Shown in pieces: positions 31,742 to 41,314 of a stretch of DNA of 64,000 nt. The translations under genes and the position numbers were made by a program. The stretch comes from Halotalea alkalilenta DSM 17697 (GTDB lineage: Bacteria > Pseudomonadota > Gammaproteobacteria > Pseudomonadales > Halomonadaceae), in NCBI RefSeq assembly GCF_000621205.1, contig NZ_KK211227.1, positions 216,893 to 280,892 of the forward strand. Direction: 5' to 3'. Every line of letters begins with the position of its first letter. Positions within the stretch are counted from its first letter, which is position 1. The notes below the pieces were generated by a model. The model was given only the letters and a program-made list of their open reading frames with translations, ran no database searches and had not been told where the DNA came from.

Positions 31742-33667
31742 TCAATCTCCGGGCGTCGCTTCGGCGGCATCGGCAGCGACGGCTTCGCGCACCAGCCGCT
31801 GCACGCTTTGCCGGACCGGCTCAGGGAACTCGGTCGTCACGACCGGCTCGCTTGCCTGCGTGCACTGTGCGGCCACCAGCCGCGCGGCAAGGTGCAGGTT
31901 CGTTGGGTTGACGGCTTCGATGGCCGGCCGTGTCCCGAGCGCCTCGTACGAGCGCAGGAGTGCGTGGTAGATGTCCCAGGTGTCGATGCCCGGTGGCAGT
32001 TGCTTCAGCACGGACTGGACCAGCCTGCGCTTGAGCGGATCGAGCTGCCAGTCCGGCACGCGCTGCCCGCGATGCCCCATGTGGATCGACAGCAGGTTGC
32101 CGGCCTGGATCTCGTAGGTGATCCAGCGGCGCGACTTGCCCGCGAGCCTGGCGTAGTCCGCCACTGAGAGGTTGTGCGGCGCCTCGAAGGTCTCCAGCAC
32201 TTGCTGGCGTTCGCGCTGCACCTCCGACAGGCGCGGCCGTGCGTACTCGGGCATGCGCACGGCCGACAACCGCTGCACCGATGCCGGCGCTTCGGGTTGG
32301 CCGGGCGCCGGCGCGGTCACGATCAGTTGCGGCGCGGAGAGGTCGACCACCGGCGGCTGCGCGGCCGCCTGGCCGGCGATGGTCGGCAGGCCCTGGAGCG
32401 TGATGGTCAGATGCCGGCTGGCAACCTCGACCTGGTTCTGCTCGAACAGGTCCAGGCGATCGGCCCAGTCCTGCATCATGACGCGGCGCTGCTCGACGTA
32501 TTCGGCATGGTTGTAGGTCGCGCTGATCCTGTCCGGGTCGGCATGCGAGAGCTGGGCGTCCACCCATTTCTTCGGGTACCCGAGTTCGTTCAGCGCCGTC
32601 GAGATCGTGGCACGGATGCCGTGGCCGGTCAGCTGGTCCTCGTAGCCCATGCGCTTGAGCGCCCCGTTAAACGTGTTCTCGCTAACGGGATGCTTGAGGC
32701 ACCAGTCGCCCGGGATCAGGTAGACCTGGGCCGGCTTGAAGTTGTCGAGCAGGTGGCGAACGATCTCCTGCGCCTGCACCGACAGCGGCACGATGTAGGG
32801 CGGGATGTCGATGAGACGCTTGCGCTTCTTCCTGGTGAGCAGCTTGCGCTGCTTGAGCCTGGCCACCGGGATGATCCACAGGCCCCGGTCGAGGTCGAAC
32901 TGATCGGGCGTGGCGAAGCGAAGCTCGCCGGTACGCACACCGGTGAGCATCAACAGCCGCAAGCCCAACTGCGTGTTCAGGCGCCCGCGGTACTTGCGCA
33001 GTGTCTGCAGCATGACTGGCAGCTCGTGCATGCGCAGGAACGGGTTGTGTTCGACCGGCGGCAATGGCAGCGCGACCACTTCCAGGTCCCTGGACGGGTT
33101 ATCGCCCATGTTGGGAATCGCCACCGTGGCGTAGGTGAACAACTGGGTGAACCAGGTCCTCAGCTTCTCGGCCACCGACAGCGAGCCGCGCTTTTCCACC
33201 TTGCCGATGATGTCCAGCAGGTGTGCGCGGGTGATCTCGTAGATGGTCAGGTGCCGCAGCGAGGGGAACACGTCTTTCTTGAAGACGCGCCCGATCTGTT
33301 CAAGGCTGGTCTGCCGTCCTTCCTCCAGCGAGAGCCGGCGATGGGCCAGCCATTGCTCGTAGACGGCCATGAAGGTGTGCTCGCCGGCCAGGACGATCGC
33401 GTGCCGCCTGCGCTTGCGTTCGCTGTGCGGATTGACGCCCTTGGCGAGCAGCGAGCGGGCTTCATCGCGAAGCGCACGGGCGTCCTTCAGCGAGAGCGCT
33501 GGATACGTGCCGAAGGACATGCGGTCGCGCTTGCCGCCCCACGAGAAGCGGAAGTGCCACGCCTTTGCACCGGTGGCTGAAACAAAGAGGGAAAGGCCGT
33601 CTGTGTCGGCCAGGGTGTACGGTTTGCCGGTCGCCTTGGCCTGGCGAACCGTGAGGTCCGAAAGCAT
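31742..33667 (-). CDS. int: ICE tyrosine integrase (P4/IntB13 type)
   Basis: A 641-residue integrase. The N-terminal DUF4102-type arm-binding domain reads LSDLTVRQAKATGKPYTLAD, then GLSLFVSATGAKAWHFRFSW. The catalytic domain has Arg in LTGVRTGELRFA, HGIRATISTALNELG (His-x-x-Arg), LSHADPDRISATYNHAEY (His and the Tyr). A C-terminal extension of about 200 residues is typical of the IntB13 group (ICEclc). It catalyses site-specific insertion into and excision from tRNA-Gly. Its start lies 240 bp from the tRNA, and after circularisation it would be driven from the other ICE end. Confidence 0.93.
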   Translation of the reverse strand: MLSDLTVRQAKATGKPYTLADTDGLSLFVSATGAKAWHFRFSWGGKRDRMSFGTYPALSLKDARALRDEARSLLAKGVNPHSERKRRRHAIVLAGEHTFMAVYEQWLAHRRLSLEEGRQTSLEQIGRVFKKDVFPSLRHLTIYEITRAHLLDIIGKVEKRGSLSVAEKLRTWFTQLFTYATVAIPNMGDNPSRDLEVVALPLPPVEHNPFLRMHELPVMLQTLRKYRGRLNTQLGLRLLMLTGVRTGELRFATPDQFDLDRGLWIIPVARLKQRKLLTRKKRKRLIDIPPYIVPLSVQAQEIVRHLLDNFKPAQVYLIPGDWCLKHPVSENTFNGALKRMGYEDQLTGHGIRATISTALNELGYPKKWVDAQLSHADPDRISATYNHAEYVEQRRVMMQDWADRLDLFEQNQVEVASRHLTITLQGLPTIAGQAAAQPPVVDLSAPQLIVTAPAPGQPEAPASVQRLSAVRMPEYARPRLSEVQRERQQVLETFEAPHNLSVADYARLAGKSRRWITYEIQAGNLLSIHMGHRGQRVPDWQLDPLKRRLVQSVLKQLPPGIDTWDIYHALLRSYEALGTRPAIEAVNPTNLHLAARLVAAQCTQASEPVVTTEFPEPVRQSVQRLVREAVAADAAEATPGD

Positions 33668-33810
33668 GATCCCAACTCCTTGAAAGCGAGTTGAGTGCCA
33701 TGTTTCCCATCGGGCCCCGGCTCCCCCAGCAACAATGCGGAACTGGGAAGCTCCGCATTGCGATGTACCACCTAATGTACCGGTTTTGACCGGCTGTCAG
33801 TGGATTTCGC

Positions 33811-33887
33811 TGGACGTCACTGGATCGAAGATTCTTAAAAAATCGAACCGTGACAATGACTTGCAACACTCCATGGACGTCCCTGGA
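33811..33887. repeat. Pair of 14-bp direct repeats near the att site
   Basis: TGGACGTCACTGGA (33811-33824) and TGGACGTCCCTGGA (33874-33887) differ at one base and are 63 bp apart, near six helical turns. Their place between integrase start and tRNA end suggests arm-type integrase binding sites. This is inference from position. Confidence 0.45.
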
Positions 33888-33906
33888 ACACCATGGAAAG
33901 TTGAAG

Positions 33907-33982
<76 letters not shown>

Positions 33983-34080
33983 TTTTTTCGGTGGGAACCG
34001 GCCCCTTGGGGCGAAATGCGGGCAACACTATAACGTGCTGAAACAAGGTTGTATAGCGCTTGCTGCCCTCACCATAATTA

Positions 34081-34096
34081 GACTAAAGTATTAGTC
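34081..34096. promoter_or_regulatory. Operator-like palindrome upstream of marR
   Basis: GACTAA-AGTA-TTAGTC is a perfect 6-bp inverted repeat with a 4-bp centre, 22 bp before the MarR start, with another TTAG half-site at 34098-34101. MarR proteins usually repress themselves through such a site. Confidence 0.55.
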
Positions 34097-34118
34097 CGTT
34101 AGTAAGGATTCCGAACAT

Positions 34119-34610
34119 ATGGACTTGGGCGACTCCCTCGAGCTCCTGGACAGCTATCTCTGGCGTCATTGGCGCCGCAATTTCAAGCACGACTGGGCGG
34201 ATCAGTTCACCTTCGCCGAGGCGGACTACCTGCGCTGCATCGCCAATCTGGGCAGCAGTCGGCTCACCGACATCGCTCATCAACTGGGCGTGTCCAAATC
34301 GTCGGCCAGTGAAATGCTCGGCAAGCTCGCTGAGCACGGCTGGGTGGAGGTCGAACCCTCTGAGTCGGATTCCCGCTCGCGCCTTTACTCGCTCAGCGAC
34401 AAGGGAGATGCGATCAAGCAGCAGTGCCTGCGCGGCTACGACCAGCTGGTCGAGCGCCTGAGCGACAGTCTCTCGCAGGAGGAATTCGACGAGCTCAACG
34501 AACTCCTCGCGCGAGCCACCGAGATCATTTGGCAAAGCACCGACCGACGCTCATCGCGGCCGGCGGCGGCGTCCCTCGGCAACGCTCATCCGGCTCAATC
34601 GCCGAGATAG
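34119..34610 (+). CDS. MarR-family transcriptional regulator
   Basis: A 163-residue protein; AAGGA precedes the ATG. The winged helix is FAEADYLRCIANLGSSRLTD, IAHQLGVSKSSASEMLGKLA and VEVEPSESDSRSRLYSLSDK. The flanking helices would form the dimer. First host gene after the ICE; no divergent or downstream partner makes its target clear. Confidence 0.87.
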   Translation: MDLGDSLELLDSYLWRHWRRNFKHDWADQFTFAEADYLRCIANLGSSRLTDIAHQLGVSKSSASEMLGKLAEHGWVEVEPSESDSRSRLYSLSDKGDAIKQQCLRGYDQLVERLSDSLSQEEFDELNELLARATEIIWQSTDRRSSRPAAASLGNAHPAQSPR

Positions 34611-34954
34611 CGATGATATTCGTCCATGTAACCGTTGAGACGCTCCGTGTCGGCCTGGAGCTTGGCCAAGCGCGGATCGTTGGCCGGCAAGCCGCGCTGG
34701 GCATCGCGCATGCCCTGGTTGAGCCGGTCGCTCTCGTCGAGCACGATGGCGTAGGCCTGTTCGAAGGAGCGGCACTGAGGGGTGGATTCACCGCTGTCGC
34801 CGGCAAGCGAATCGACGCAGGGCTCGCCTAACTGGTTGGCGGTATCGACGACGAACTGCATCGAGGAGAAGTATTCGTCGATCAGCTGGTCGGCAAGGGC
34901 GGGAGTGGCGAGGCAGACGGAAAAGGTAGCGGCAAAGGCCAAGCGCTTGTACAT
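34595..34954 (-). CDS. Small exported hypothetical protein
   Basis: A 119-residue protein with a clear Sec signal (MYKRLAFAATFSVCLATPAL, cleaved after ADA-like ALA). The mature part (about 98 residues) is acidic and helical with two Cys (EPCVDSLAG and PQCRSFEQ) that could pair in the periplasm. I do not recognise the family. Convergent with marR, whose end it overlaps by 16 bp. Confidence 0.65.
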   Translation of the reverse strand: MYKRLAFAATFSVCLATPALADQLIDEYFSSMQFVVDTANQLGEPCVDSLAGDSGESTPQCRSFEQAYAIVLDESDRLNQGMRDAQRGLPANDPRLAKLQADTERLNGYMDEYHRYLGD

Positions 34955-35095
34955 GCGGGTTTCTCTTGGGTGGCGCGCCCGGGCGAACATGGCCCGAGTT
35001 TCAGGTCGAGACGAAGGATCGAACATCGTTCGACCCCCCGGGTTCGGTCCATCCCAAGCTACCACGCGGGCGTGGACGCCGGCTACGGTGGCGAT

Positions 35096-35317
35096 TCAGC
35101 CTGGTGCACTGCGCCGCTGCAAGGCGCTCTCACTGTGCATCGCCATCAGCGCGCGGGAGAGGATCTCCTCCTCGCTCCATTCGGTGTAGCTTTCGCCCTC
35201 GCATGGCACCGCGACGCTGGACTCCCCGCCATCGGGAGCGCGCAGCAGCGCCATCACCTCCTCTCCTGGTTGGCCGAAGTAGCTGTAAGCGATGAGATAC
35301 CATCCGGACTGGTTCAC
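35096..35317 (-). CDS. Small hypothetical protein
   Basis: A 73-residue frame from a GTG at 35317, which has GAGGAGG about 8 bp upstream. It reads NQSGWYLIAYSYFGQPGEEV and continues acidic (YTEWSEEEILSRALMAMHSE). No family recognised. The good ribosome site and protein-like composition support it; overlap with the other frames is small. Confidence 0.5.
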   Translation of the reverse strand: MNQSGWYLIAYSYFGQPGEEVMALLRAPDGGESSVAVPCEGESYTEWSEEEILSRALMAMHSESALQRRSAPG

Positions 35318-35542
35318 GGTCACACCCTCCTCGGTCGAAGTTCATCGATAGCTTAAGCATCATGCATGCCGAACGCCCGGAGCGCTCACCAACGGATACG
35401 TTTCGTCAACACAATGGCACGCGCGAGCGGAACGATACTTTGGTCTTTGCTGACTAAAAGCGTATGGCGACACAATTCCGTAACATCGATACTTCGCTTC
35501 GACAAACGCACACATTCATTCCCGTGCGTGGAGGATGAACCC

Positions 35543-35650
35543 ATGTTGATCGCAACGTTGCTCACCTTTGCCGCAGCCAGCCTGCTCGCCACCCTGTTCG
35601 CGGCCACGCTGCTTTCAGGCAGCCATGTAGACGGCCTTTATAAAGACTGA
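35543..35650 (+). CDS. 35-residue membrane peptide
   Basis: MLIATLLTFAAASLLATLFA is followed by ATLLSGSHVDGLYKD. Ribosome site GGAGG lies 8 bp before the ATG, and a rho-independent terminator begins 30 bp after the stop, so this looks like a real single-gene unit. The hydrophobic part could span the membrane once. Not recognised; too short for family assignment. Confidence 0.5.
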   Translation: MLIATLLTFAAASLLATLFAATLLSGSHVDGLYKD

Positions 35651-35679
35651 CCGAATCTTCACAAAAACAATTTCCCTTG

Positions 35680-35718
35680 GAAGCGGCCGACATCAGACGA
35701 TGCCGGCCGCTTCTTTAT
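35680..35718 (+). terminator. Rho-independent terminator
   Basis: GAAGCGGCCG (35680-35689) pairs with CGGCCGCTTC (35704-35713), followed by TTTAT. It ends the small-peptide transcript and could act on the opposite strand for the deaminase gene. Confidence 0.7.
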
Positions 35719-35755
35719 ATGGGTTCGCCCATCCAGGTTCACCCGCACCTCTCGT

Positions 35756-36754
35756 TCAGCCCAGGTAGCGCGAGAGGGCGTCGTGCATCTCTTGCTTGCG
35801 CGTGGGCGCCGCAAAGCTCGCCTCGATCGCATTGCGGCTCAGCTCGACCCAGGTATCACGCCCGAAGCCGAATGCCTCCTGGACGGCGAGGAAATTGTCG
35901 TTCATGTAGCCGCCGAAGTAAGCGGGATCGTCCGAATTGAGCGTCACCTTGATACCCGCTTCGAGCATCCGCGGCAGCGAATGCTCGCTCATCTCCGCGA
36001 ACACCTTCAGATACAGGTTGGACAGCGGGCAGACCGTGAGCGGCGTGCCACGTTCGGCGAGCAGCGCCATCAGCGCGGGAGATTCGACGCAGCGTACCCC
36101 GTGATCGATCCGCTCGACCCCGAGCTCATCGAGCGCGGTGCTGATGAAGTGGTGCGGCCCTTCCTCTCCTGCGTGGGCGACCAGCCTCAAGCCCTCCTGC
36201 CGCGCCCTGGCGAAGGCGCGCGCGAACTTCTCCGGCGGATGGTCACGTTCGGCGGAGTCGAGCCCGACGCCGATGAAGCGATGCCGATGGGCCAGCGCCA
36301 CCTCGAGGGTCTCGAGGGCGGACGCCTCGCTCATGTCGCGCAGGAAACTCAGGATCACGTGACTGGTGATCCCGAACCGTCGCAGCGCCTCCTGGCAGCC
36401 TCGCTCGATACCGGCGAGCTGGATCGCGATCGGTACGCCGCGGGCGAGATGCGCCTGCGGGTCGAAAAACAGCTCGCAGTGCATCACATTGTCGCGGGCG
36501 ACGCGGGCGAAGTAGCTCAGTGTCAGGTCGAAGAAGTCCTCTTCGGTGAGCAGCACCTGCATGTTGCTGTAGTAGAGATCGAGGAACGACTGCAGATCGG
36601 AGAAGGCGTAAGCGCTCTTGAGCGCGGCCACATCGGGAAAGTCGAGCGCCATACCGTTGCGCTCAGCGAGAGCGAAGATCAGTTCGGGCTCGAGCGCGCC
36701 TTCTATGTGCAGGTGCAGTTCGACCTTCGGCAAGCCACGAATGAACTCTTCCAT
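35756..36754 (-). CDS. Adenine deaminase (adenosine deaminase superfamily)
   Basis: A 332-residue zinc enzyme; the ATG at 36754 has GGAG 7 bp upstream (36772 is the alternative). Motifs in order: VELHLHIEGAL (metal His pair), LVAHAGEEGP, VERIDHGVR and VTLNSDDPAYFGG (metal Asp). The segment HCELFFDPQAHLARGVP is characteristic of the bacterial adenine deaminases like Pseudomonas PA0148 and unlike adenosine deaminase. It turns adenine to hypoxanthine in purine salvage. Confidence 0.87.
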   Translation of the reverse strand: MEEFIRGLPKVELHLHIEGALEPELIFALAERNGMALDFPDVAALKSAYAFSDLQSFLDLYYSNMQVLLTEEDFFDLTLSYFARVARDNVMHCELFFDPQAHLARGVPIAIQLAGIERGCQEALRRFGITSHVILSFLRDMSEASALETLEVALAHRHRFIGVGLDSAERDHPPEKFARAFARARQEGLRLVAHAGEEGPHHFISTALDELGVERIDHGVRCVESPALMALLAERGTPLTVCPLSNLYLKVFAEMSEHSLPRMLEAGIKVTLNSDDPAYFGGYMNDNFLAVQEAFGFGRDTWVELSRNAIEASFAAPTRKQEMHDALSRYLG

Positions 36755-36944
36755 GAAGGGACTCCAATCCATCGATGATAAGGGTAGCGCGGACACTATC
36801 ACCGACCCGCGACGACGGCGAGCGAGGCGCGCGACCGGCATGCCGGATATTGCAATTTTTCCTTAATATACAAAATATTGGCAGGCACTTCAGCGCACCG
36901 GTGGATTTGCTTCTCATCCACTGGTCAAGTGTTGCAGAAGTCCA

Positions 36945-37075
36945 TAGACTGACAACTTCCCAATCACATGGAACACCCTGCTTGAACGCATCCACAGACG
37001 GGCCCTGTAGACGCTCAACGATGAGCCTCGCCCCGACTTCTCCCATGTGCGCGACCCAGGCGCCGAACGCTCTCC
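36945..37075 (-). pseudogene. Possible LacI-type regulator C-terminal remnant
   Basis: On the minus strand a frame reads [20 protein letters not shown], then VPCDWEVVSLWTSA, which resembles the last helix and strand of LacI-family regulators (MGE.AARLL..RI.G... LPCELVVRES). No DNA-binding part is present. The match is short; the 36755-36944 stretch upstream of the deaminase is otherwise empty. Confidence 0.3.
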
Positions 37076-37117
37076 CCACTATCCGCACTTCGCGCTCCTC
37101 CTCCATGGAGGCACACC

Positions 37118-38719
37118 ATGTTTGAGTGGCTGATGGATCCCACCGTCTGGGCCGGACTGCTGACGCTGATCCTGCTCGAACTGGTGCTCGGCATCGACAA
37201 CCTGGTGTTCATCGCCATCCTCGCCGACAAACTGCCCCCGGAGCAGCGCGACCGCGCGAGGGTGATCGGCCTGTCGCTGGCGCTTTTGATGCGCCTGGGA
37301 CTGCTCGCCAGCATCTCCTGGCTGATGGGCATGACCCAGCCGCTGTTCAGCATCGCGGATCTCGAGGTCAGCGTACGCGACCTGATCCTGATCGTTGGCG
37401 GCTTGTTCCTGATCTACAAGGCGACCAGCGAACTGCACGAACACATCTCGCCGGCGAGTCACCGCGCCAGTGGCAAGGGCGTCGTCTATTCGAGCTTCGG
37501 CGTAGTGGTGATGCAGATCGTCGTGCTCGACGCGGTGTTCTCGATCGACTCGGTGATCACCGCGGTCGGCATGGTCCAGCACATCGAAGTGATGATGATC
37601 GCAGTGGTGATCGCGGTCGCGGTGATGCTGGTCGCCAGCAAGCCGCTGACCGTCTTCGTCAGCAAGCATCCGACGGTGATCCTGCTCTGCCTCGGCTTCC
37701 TGCTGATGATCGGCTTCAGCCTGGTCTGCGAAGGCCTCGGCATCCATATTCCGAAGGGCTACCTGTACGGCGCGATCGTCTTCTCGCTTTTGATCGAGAT
37801 GCTCCAGGAGCTGCGTCGGCGCAGCTCGAAGTCCGATCAGTCCTGGCGCGGCGGCCGCCGTGCCCGCACCACCGAAGCGGTGATGCGGCTGATCGGCGGA
37901 AGCGATCTGTCGGTGCACACCAACAGCGCCTTCAATTCGCACTCGGAGCAGGCCAGCAAGAGCGACGAACCGGTGGCGCTGTTCGACGCCAACGAGCGCC
38001 GCATGGTCATGGGGGTGCTCTCGCTCGCCGACAAGCCGATCGAGGCGATCATCACCCTGCGCCGCGATCTCGAGACCTTGGATGTGCTCGACCCGCTGGA
38101 GAAACAGCTCGAGACGCTGGCCAACAGCCGGCACTCCTGGCTGGTCGCGATCGAGGACGGACACACCGACGAGCCGCTCGGGGTGATCAGCAAGAAGCGA
38201 CTGTTGGCGCCGCTGCTGGCGGGTGAAAAACCGTATGACCTGCGCGAGATGATCGAGCAGCCGCTGGTACTGCTGGAGAACGTGTCGGTGATCGACGCAG
38301 TGGAACACTTCCGCGCCTCCGGCAAGAGCTTCGCCTTCGTGGTCGATGAGTTCGGCACCCTGACCGGGATCGCCACTACCACCGACATCCTCGAGGAGAT
38401 CGCCGGCGAGCTGCCGGAACCGGGCGAAGCGACCACGCCGGCGGTCACCGAGGTGTCACCCGACTGCTACGACGTCGATGCCAGCGAGGACATCCACGAC
38501 ATCAACCAGTACCTGCCGGTCCCGCTACCGACCGGGCGCGACTACACCACCCTCGCAGGCCTGGTGCTCGACCGCCTCGAGTCGCTGCCCTACATCGGCG
38601 CGGTGACCAGCGTCGAGGGCTGGCGCCTGGAGGTCAGCGACGTCGAACGCCATCGGATCAAGCGCGTGCGGCTGATACGCGAAGAGGCCAATGAGGAGCA
38701 CGAGCAGCCCGCCCACTGA
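37118..38719 (+). CDS. TerC/CBS/CorC fusion membrane protein (YegH/YoaE-like)
   Basis: A 533-residue protein with GGAG 7 bp before the ATG. Residues about 1-240 form a TerC domain with seven or so membrane segments ([40 protein letters not shown]). Next come a CBS pair (about 300-420) and a C-terminal CorC/HlyC transporter-associated domain ([20 protein letters not shown]). TerC proteins export metal ions such as Mn or act with secreted metalloproteins; the fused form is common in gammaproteobacteria. It ends before a strong terminator. Confidence 0.9.
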   Translation: MFEWLMDPTVWAGLLTLILLELVLGIDNLVFIAILADKLPPEQRDRARVIGLSLALLMRLGLLASISWLMGMTQPLFSIADLEVSVRDLILIVGGLFLIYKATSELHEHISPASHRASGKGVVYSSFGVVVMQIVVLDAVFSIDSVITAVGMVQHIEVMMIAVVIAVAVMLVASKPLTVFVSKHPTVILLCLGFLLMIGFSLVCEGLGIHIPKGYLYGAIVFSLLIEMLQELRRRSSKSDQSWRGGRRARTTEAVMRLIGGSDLSVHTNSAFNSHSEQASKSDEPVALFDANERRMVMGVLSLADKPIEAIITLRRDLETLDVLDPLEKQLETLANSRHSWLVAIEDGHTDEPLGVISKKRLLAPLLAGEKPYDLREMIEQPLVLLENVSVIDAVEHFRASGKSFAFVVDEFGTLTGIATTTDILEEIAGELPEPGEATTPAVTEVSPDCYDVDASEDIHDINQYLPVPLPTGRDYTTLAGLVLDRLESLPYIGAVTSVEGWRLEVSDVERHRIKRVRLIREEANEEHEQPAH

Positions 38720-38740
38720 GCCTGCCCGAGCGACACCAAC

Positions 38741-38774
38741 GAAAGCCCCGAAGCGCCTGCGTTTCGGGGCTTTC
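38741..38774 (+). terminator. Rho-independent terminator after the TerC fusion gene
   Basis: GAAAGCCCCGAA (38741-38752) pairs with TTTCGGGGCTTTC (38762-38774). The tail is only partly T-rich. Confidence 0.75.
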
Positions 38775-38904
38775 GCACTTTCTCTCACAGGCATACATGT
38801 TAATCTGCGCCTCTCATTCGGCACCGAAGCTGGCAGCGCGTCAGCGCAGGCGCGGGAATCGCCGGTCATCGGGCCGCGTAGACATGGAAGCAAGGACGTC
38901 GAGC

Positions 38905-39408
38905 ATGACACGCGATACGCAAGACCTGGACGCTTTTCGCTGGTACGCGATCCAGTGCAAGGGAGGCGAGTCGATCCGCGCAGCGGAGAACCTTGCCCGT
39001 CAGGAGTTCGAGATATTCCATCCCTTGGTGAGCAATCCATCCCCGCGCGGTGGGCGTGCTCCCCGTCGCGTCGAGCCGCTGTTCCCCTACTACCTGTTCA
39101 TCCGCCTCAACCGCGTCGACAGCAACTGGCGCCCGATCCGCTCGACCCGCGGCGTGCTGCGGCTGGTGAGCTTCGGGCTCGAACCGACGCCGGTGCCGGA
39201 CGAACTGATCGAGATGCTCAAGTCCCACGCCGAGCGCCGCGAGGACGACCCGGTCAACCACTACGTCTCCCTGCGCCCAAGGCTTGCCCCGCTCGACCCC
39301 GCCGAGCATTCACCGCTGGCGCTGATCCTCGACAAACGAAGCGGCGAGGAGCGAGTGATCGCCCTGCTCAACCTGATCGAAGCGCTCAACGACCCGAGCG
39401 CGCTCTAG
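38905..39408 (+). CDS. rfaH: RfaH-type transcription antiterminator
   Basis: A 167-residue NusG paralogue from the ATG at 38905 (AAGGA 8 bp upstream). The N-terminal NGN domain reads FRWYAIQCKGGESIRAAENL, then EIFHPLVS and EPLFPYYLFIRL. STRGVLRLVSFG follows, then a C-terminal region without a clear KOW motif, as in RfaH. It would bind RNA polymerase at ops sites to boost long surface-polysaccharide operons; no ops site was seen in the window. Confidence 0.85.
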   Translation: MTRDTQDLDAFRWYAIQCKGGESIRAAENLARQEFEIFHPLVSNPSPRGGRAPRRVEPLFPYYLFIRLNRVDSNWRPIRSTRGVLRLVSFGLEPTPVPDELIEMLKSHAERREDDPVNHYVSLRPRLAPLDPAEHSPLALILDKRSGEERVIALLNLIEALNDPSAL

Positions 39409-39455
39409 CGCCCCGGCGGACGGCGACGTACGCAAATAATTAAGCTCGGTCCTCT

Positions 39456-39501
39456 ACACCATGGGCCGATGATCATAGAGTATCTATTTAGACCATGGTG
39501 T
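39456..39501. promoter_or_regulatory. Inverted repeat upstream of the CoA-transferase gene
   Basis: ACACCATGG (39456-39464) and CCATGGTGT (39493-39501) are perfect 9-bp arms separated by an AT-rich 28-bp stretch. It could be a two-site operator or a weak hairpin. The remaining bases to 39712 contain no gene I can support. Confidence 0.45.
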
Positions 39502-39712
39502 TAGCGGCGCAACGACCGTACCGCCACGGTGCCCAGCGCGGCCAATGGTGAGGATGCTTGCAAGACCGGCTCATCCCGAGTGCAACGAGGCCCGGAATAC
39601 TTCGGCGAATGCTGGGCCCGCCACCGGAGATTTACCGCGGGCCGAGGATGTAACGGACCTTGCAAGGCGTCCCGAGACCGCGCCATAGACGAGTAACGAT
39701 TGGAGACGATTG

Positions 39713-41245
39713 ATGAGCGAGCAACGCTGCCGGCTACCGGGTTGGCGCAACAAGTTGATGAGCGCCGCGCAGGCAGCCGAACTGATCGATGACGGCATGA
39801 TCGTCGGGATGAGCGGCTTCACCCGCGCAGGAGAGGCCAAGGCGGTCCCCCTGGCGCTTGCCGAGCGGGCGCGCTCGACGCCGCTTTCGATCACCCTGAT
39901 GACCGGCGCATCGCTCGGCAACGACATCGACGCCAAGCTGACCGAAGCCGGCGTGCTCGCTCGACGGATGCCGTTCCAGGTCGATACCACGCTGCGCCGG
40001 GCGATCAACCGCGGCGAGGTGATGTTCATCGACCAGCACCTCTCAGAAACCGTCGAACTGCTGCGCAACAAGCAGCTCGGCAACCTCGACATCGCGGTGA
40101 TCGAAGCCTGCGCCATCACCGAGGAAGGCGGCATCGTGCCAACCGCGTCGGTCGGCAACTCAGCGAGCTTCGCGATCCTCGCCGAGCGCGTGATCATCGA
40201 GCTCAACCTCAACTCACCCACGGCGCTCGAAGGGCTCCACGACATCTACATCCCGCAGATGCGGCCCAAACGCACCCCGATCCCGATCACCGCACCTAAC
40301 AGCCGGATCGGCCTGCCCTACATCCCGATCGACCCGGCCAAGATCGCCGCCATCGTGCTCACCGACGGCCACGACAGCCCGTCGAACTGCAAGCCCGCCG
40401 ATCCCGACACCCAGCGCATCGCCGACCACCTGATCGAGTTCTTCGTCTCCGAAGTGGCCCAAGGGCGCCTCTCCAACTCCCTGCTGCCGCTCCAGGCCGG
40501 CATCGGCACGATGGCCAACGCAGTGATGGAAGGGCTGCTCTCGGCGCCGTTCGAGGGCCTGACGATGTATTCCGAGGTACTGCAGGACAGCACCTTCGCC
40601 CTGCTCGACAGCGGCAAGATGAGCTTCGCCTCCGGCAGCTCGATCACCCTCACCGAGGAGTGCGGCGCACGGGTCTGGGCCAACCTGGACGCCTATCGTG
40701 ATCGCCTGGTACTGCGCCCGCAGGAGCTCTCCAACCACCCCGGCGTGGTGCGCCGGCTCGGGGTGATCGCGGTCAACACCGCGCTCGAGATCGACATCTA
40801 CGGCAACGTCAACTCGACCCACGTCTGCGCCACCCGGATGATGAACGGCATCGGCGGCTCGGGTGACTTCGCCCGCAATGGCCAGCTCTCGATCTTCATC
40901 ACCAAGGCCCTGGCCAAAAACGGCGACATCTCGAGCCTGGTGCCGTTCGCAAGCCACGTCGATCATTGCGAGCACGATGTCGACATCATCGTCACCGAGC
41001 ACGGCCTCGCCGACCTGCGTGGCCTTGCTCCGCGCGAGCGTGCGCCGCTTCTGATCGAGAACTGCGCCGACCCGCTCTATCGCGATGCGCTGCACGACTA
41101 CTTCGAGCGCGCCTGCGCCCGCGGCGGACAGACCCCGCACTGCCTGGAAGAGGCGCTTGCCTGGCACCAGGCGCTGGAGCGCGATGGCAGCATGCGCGCC
41201 TTCAGCAGTGCTGGCCGAAAGCCGGATTTCATCGACGAAAAGTAG
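39713..41245 (+). CDS. Acetyl-CoA hydrolase/transferase family (succinate:acetate CoA-transferase type)
   Basis: A 510-residue protein with GGAG 7 bp before the ATG. N-terminal IDDGMIVGMSGFTRAGEAKA binds CoA; the catalytic Glu is in LTMYSEVLQDSTFALLD; glycine-rich NGIGGSGDFARNGQLSIFI and VTEHGLADLRGLAPRERA close the active site. Length and motifs match Cat1/AarC-type enzymes, which move CoA between succinate and acetate. It follows the chromosome's rfaH as a single gene; a sigma-28 promoter and chemoreceptor come next. Confidence 0.87.
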   Translation: MSEQRCRLPGWRNKLMSAAQAAELIDDGMIVGMSGFTRAGEAKAVPLALAERARSTPLSITLMTGASLGNDIDAKLTEAGVLARRMPFQVDTTLRRAINRGEVMFIDQHLSETVELLRNKQLGNLDIAVIEACAITEEGGIVPTASVGNSASFAILAERVIIELNLNSPTALEGLHDIYIPQMRPKRTPIPITAPNSRIGLPYIPIDPAKIAAIVLTDGHDSPSNCKPADPDTQRIADHLIEFFVSEVAQGRLSNSLLPLQAGIGTMANAVMEGLLSAPFEGLTMYSEVLQDSTFALLDSGKMSFASGSSITLTEECGARVWANLDAYRDRLVLRPQELSNHPGVVRRLGVIAVNTALEIDIYGNVNSTHVCATRMMNGIGGSGDFARNGQLSIFITKALAKNGDISSLVPFASHVDHCEHDVDIIVTEHGLADLRGLAPRERAPLLIENCADPLYRDALHDYFERACARGGQTPHCLEEALAWHQALERDGSMRAFSSAGRKPDFIDEK

Positions 41246-41252
41246 AAAAAGG

Positions 41253-41279
41253 TCAAGTTTTCGGGCGCCCGGTCGATCT
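41253..41279 (+). promoter_or_regulatory. FliA (sigma-28) promoter of the chemoreceptor gene
   Basis: TCAAGTTT, 11 bp, GTCGATCT. The sigma-28 consensus is TAAAGTTT-N11-GCCGATAA; seven of eight and five of eight bases agree at exact spacing. It lies 36 bp upstream of the receptor start. Confidence 0.7.
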
Positions 41280-41314
41280 ATCGGAATACACATTCCTGGA
41301 TCATCGGGCGTCCC

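Noticed and set aside
32174-33580. A 468-codon open frame antisense to the integrase
   Set aside because: No recognisable domain and no start signals; integrase motifs on the other strand are clear.
1-33900. A second copy of the tRNA-Gly 3' end inside the left part as the other att site
   Set aside because: I did not find another run matching the tRNA end, so the far boundary is taken to be outside the window.
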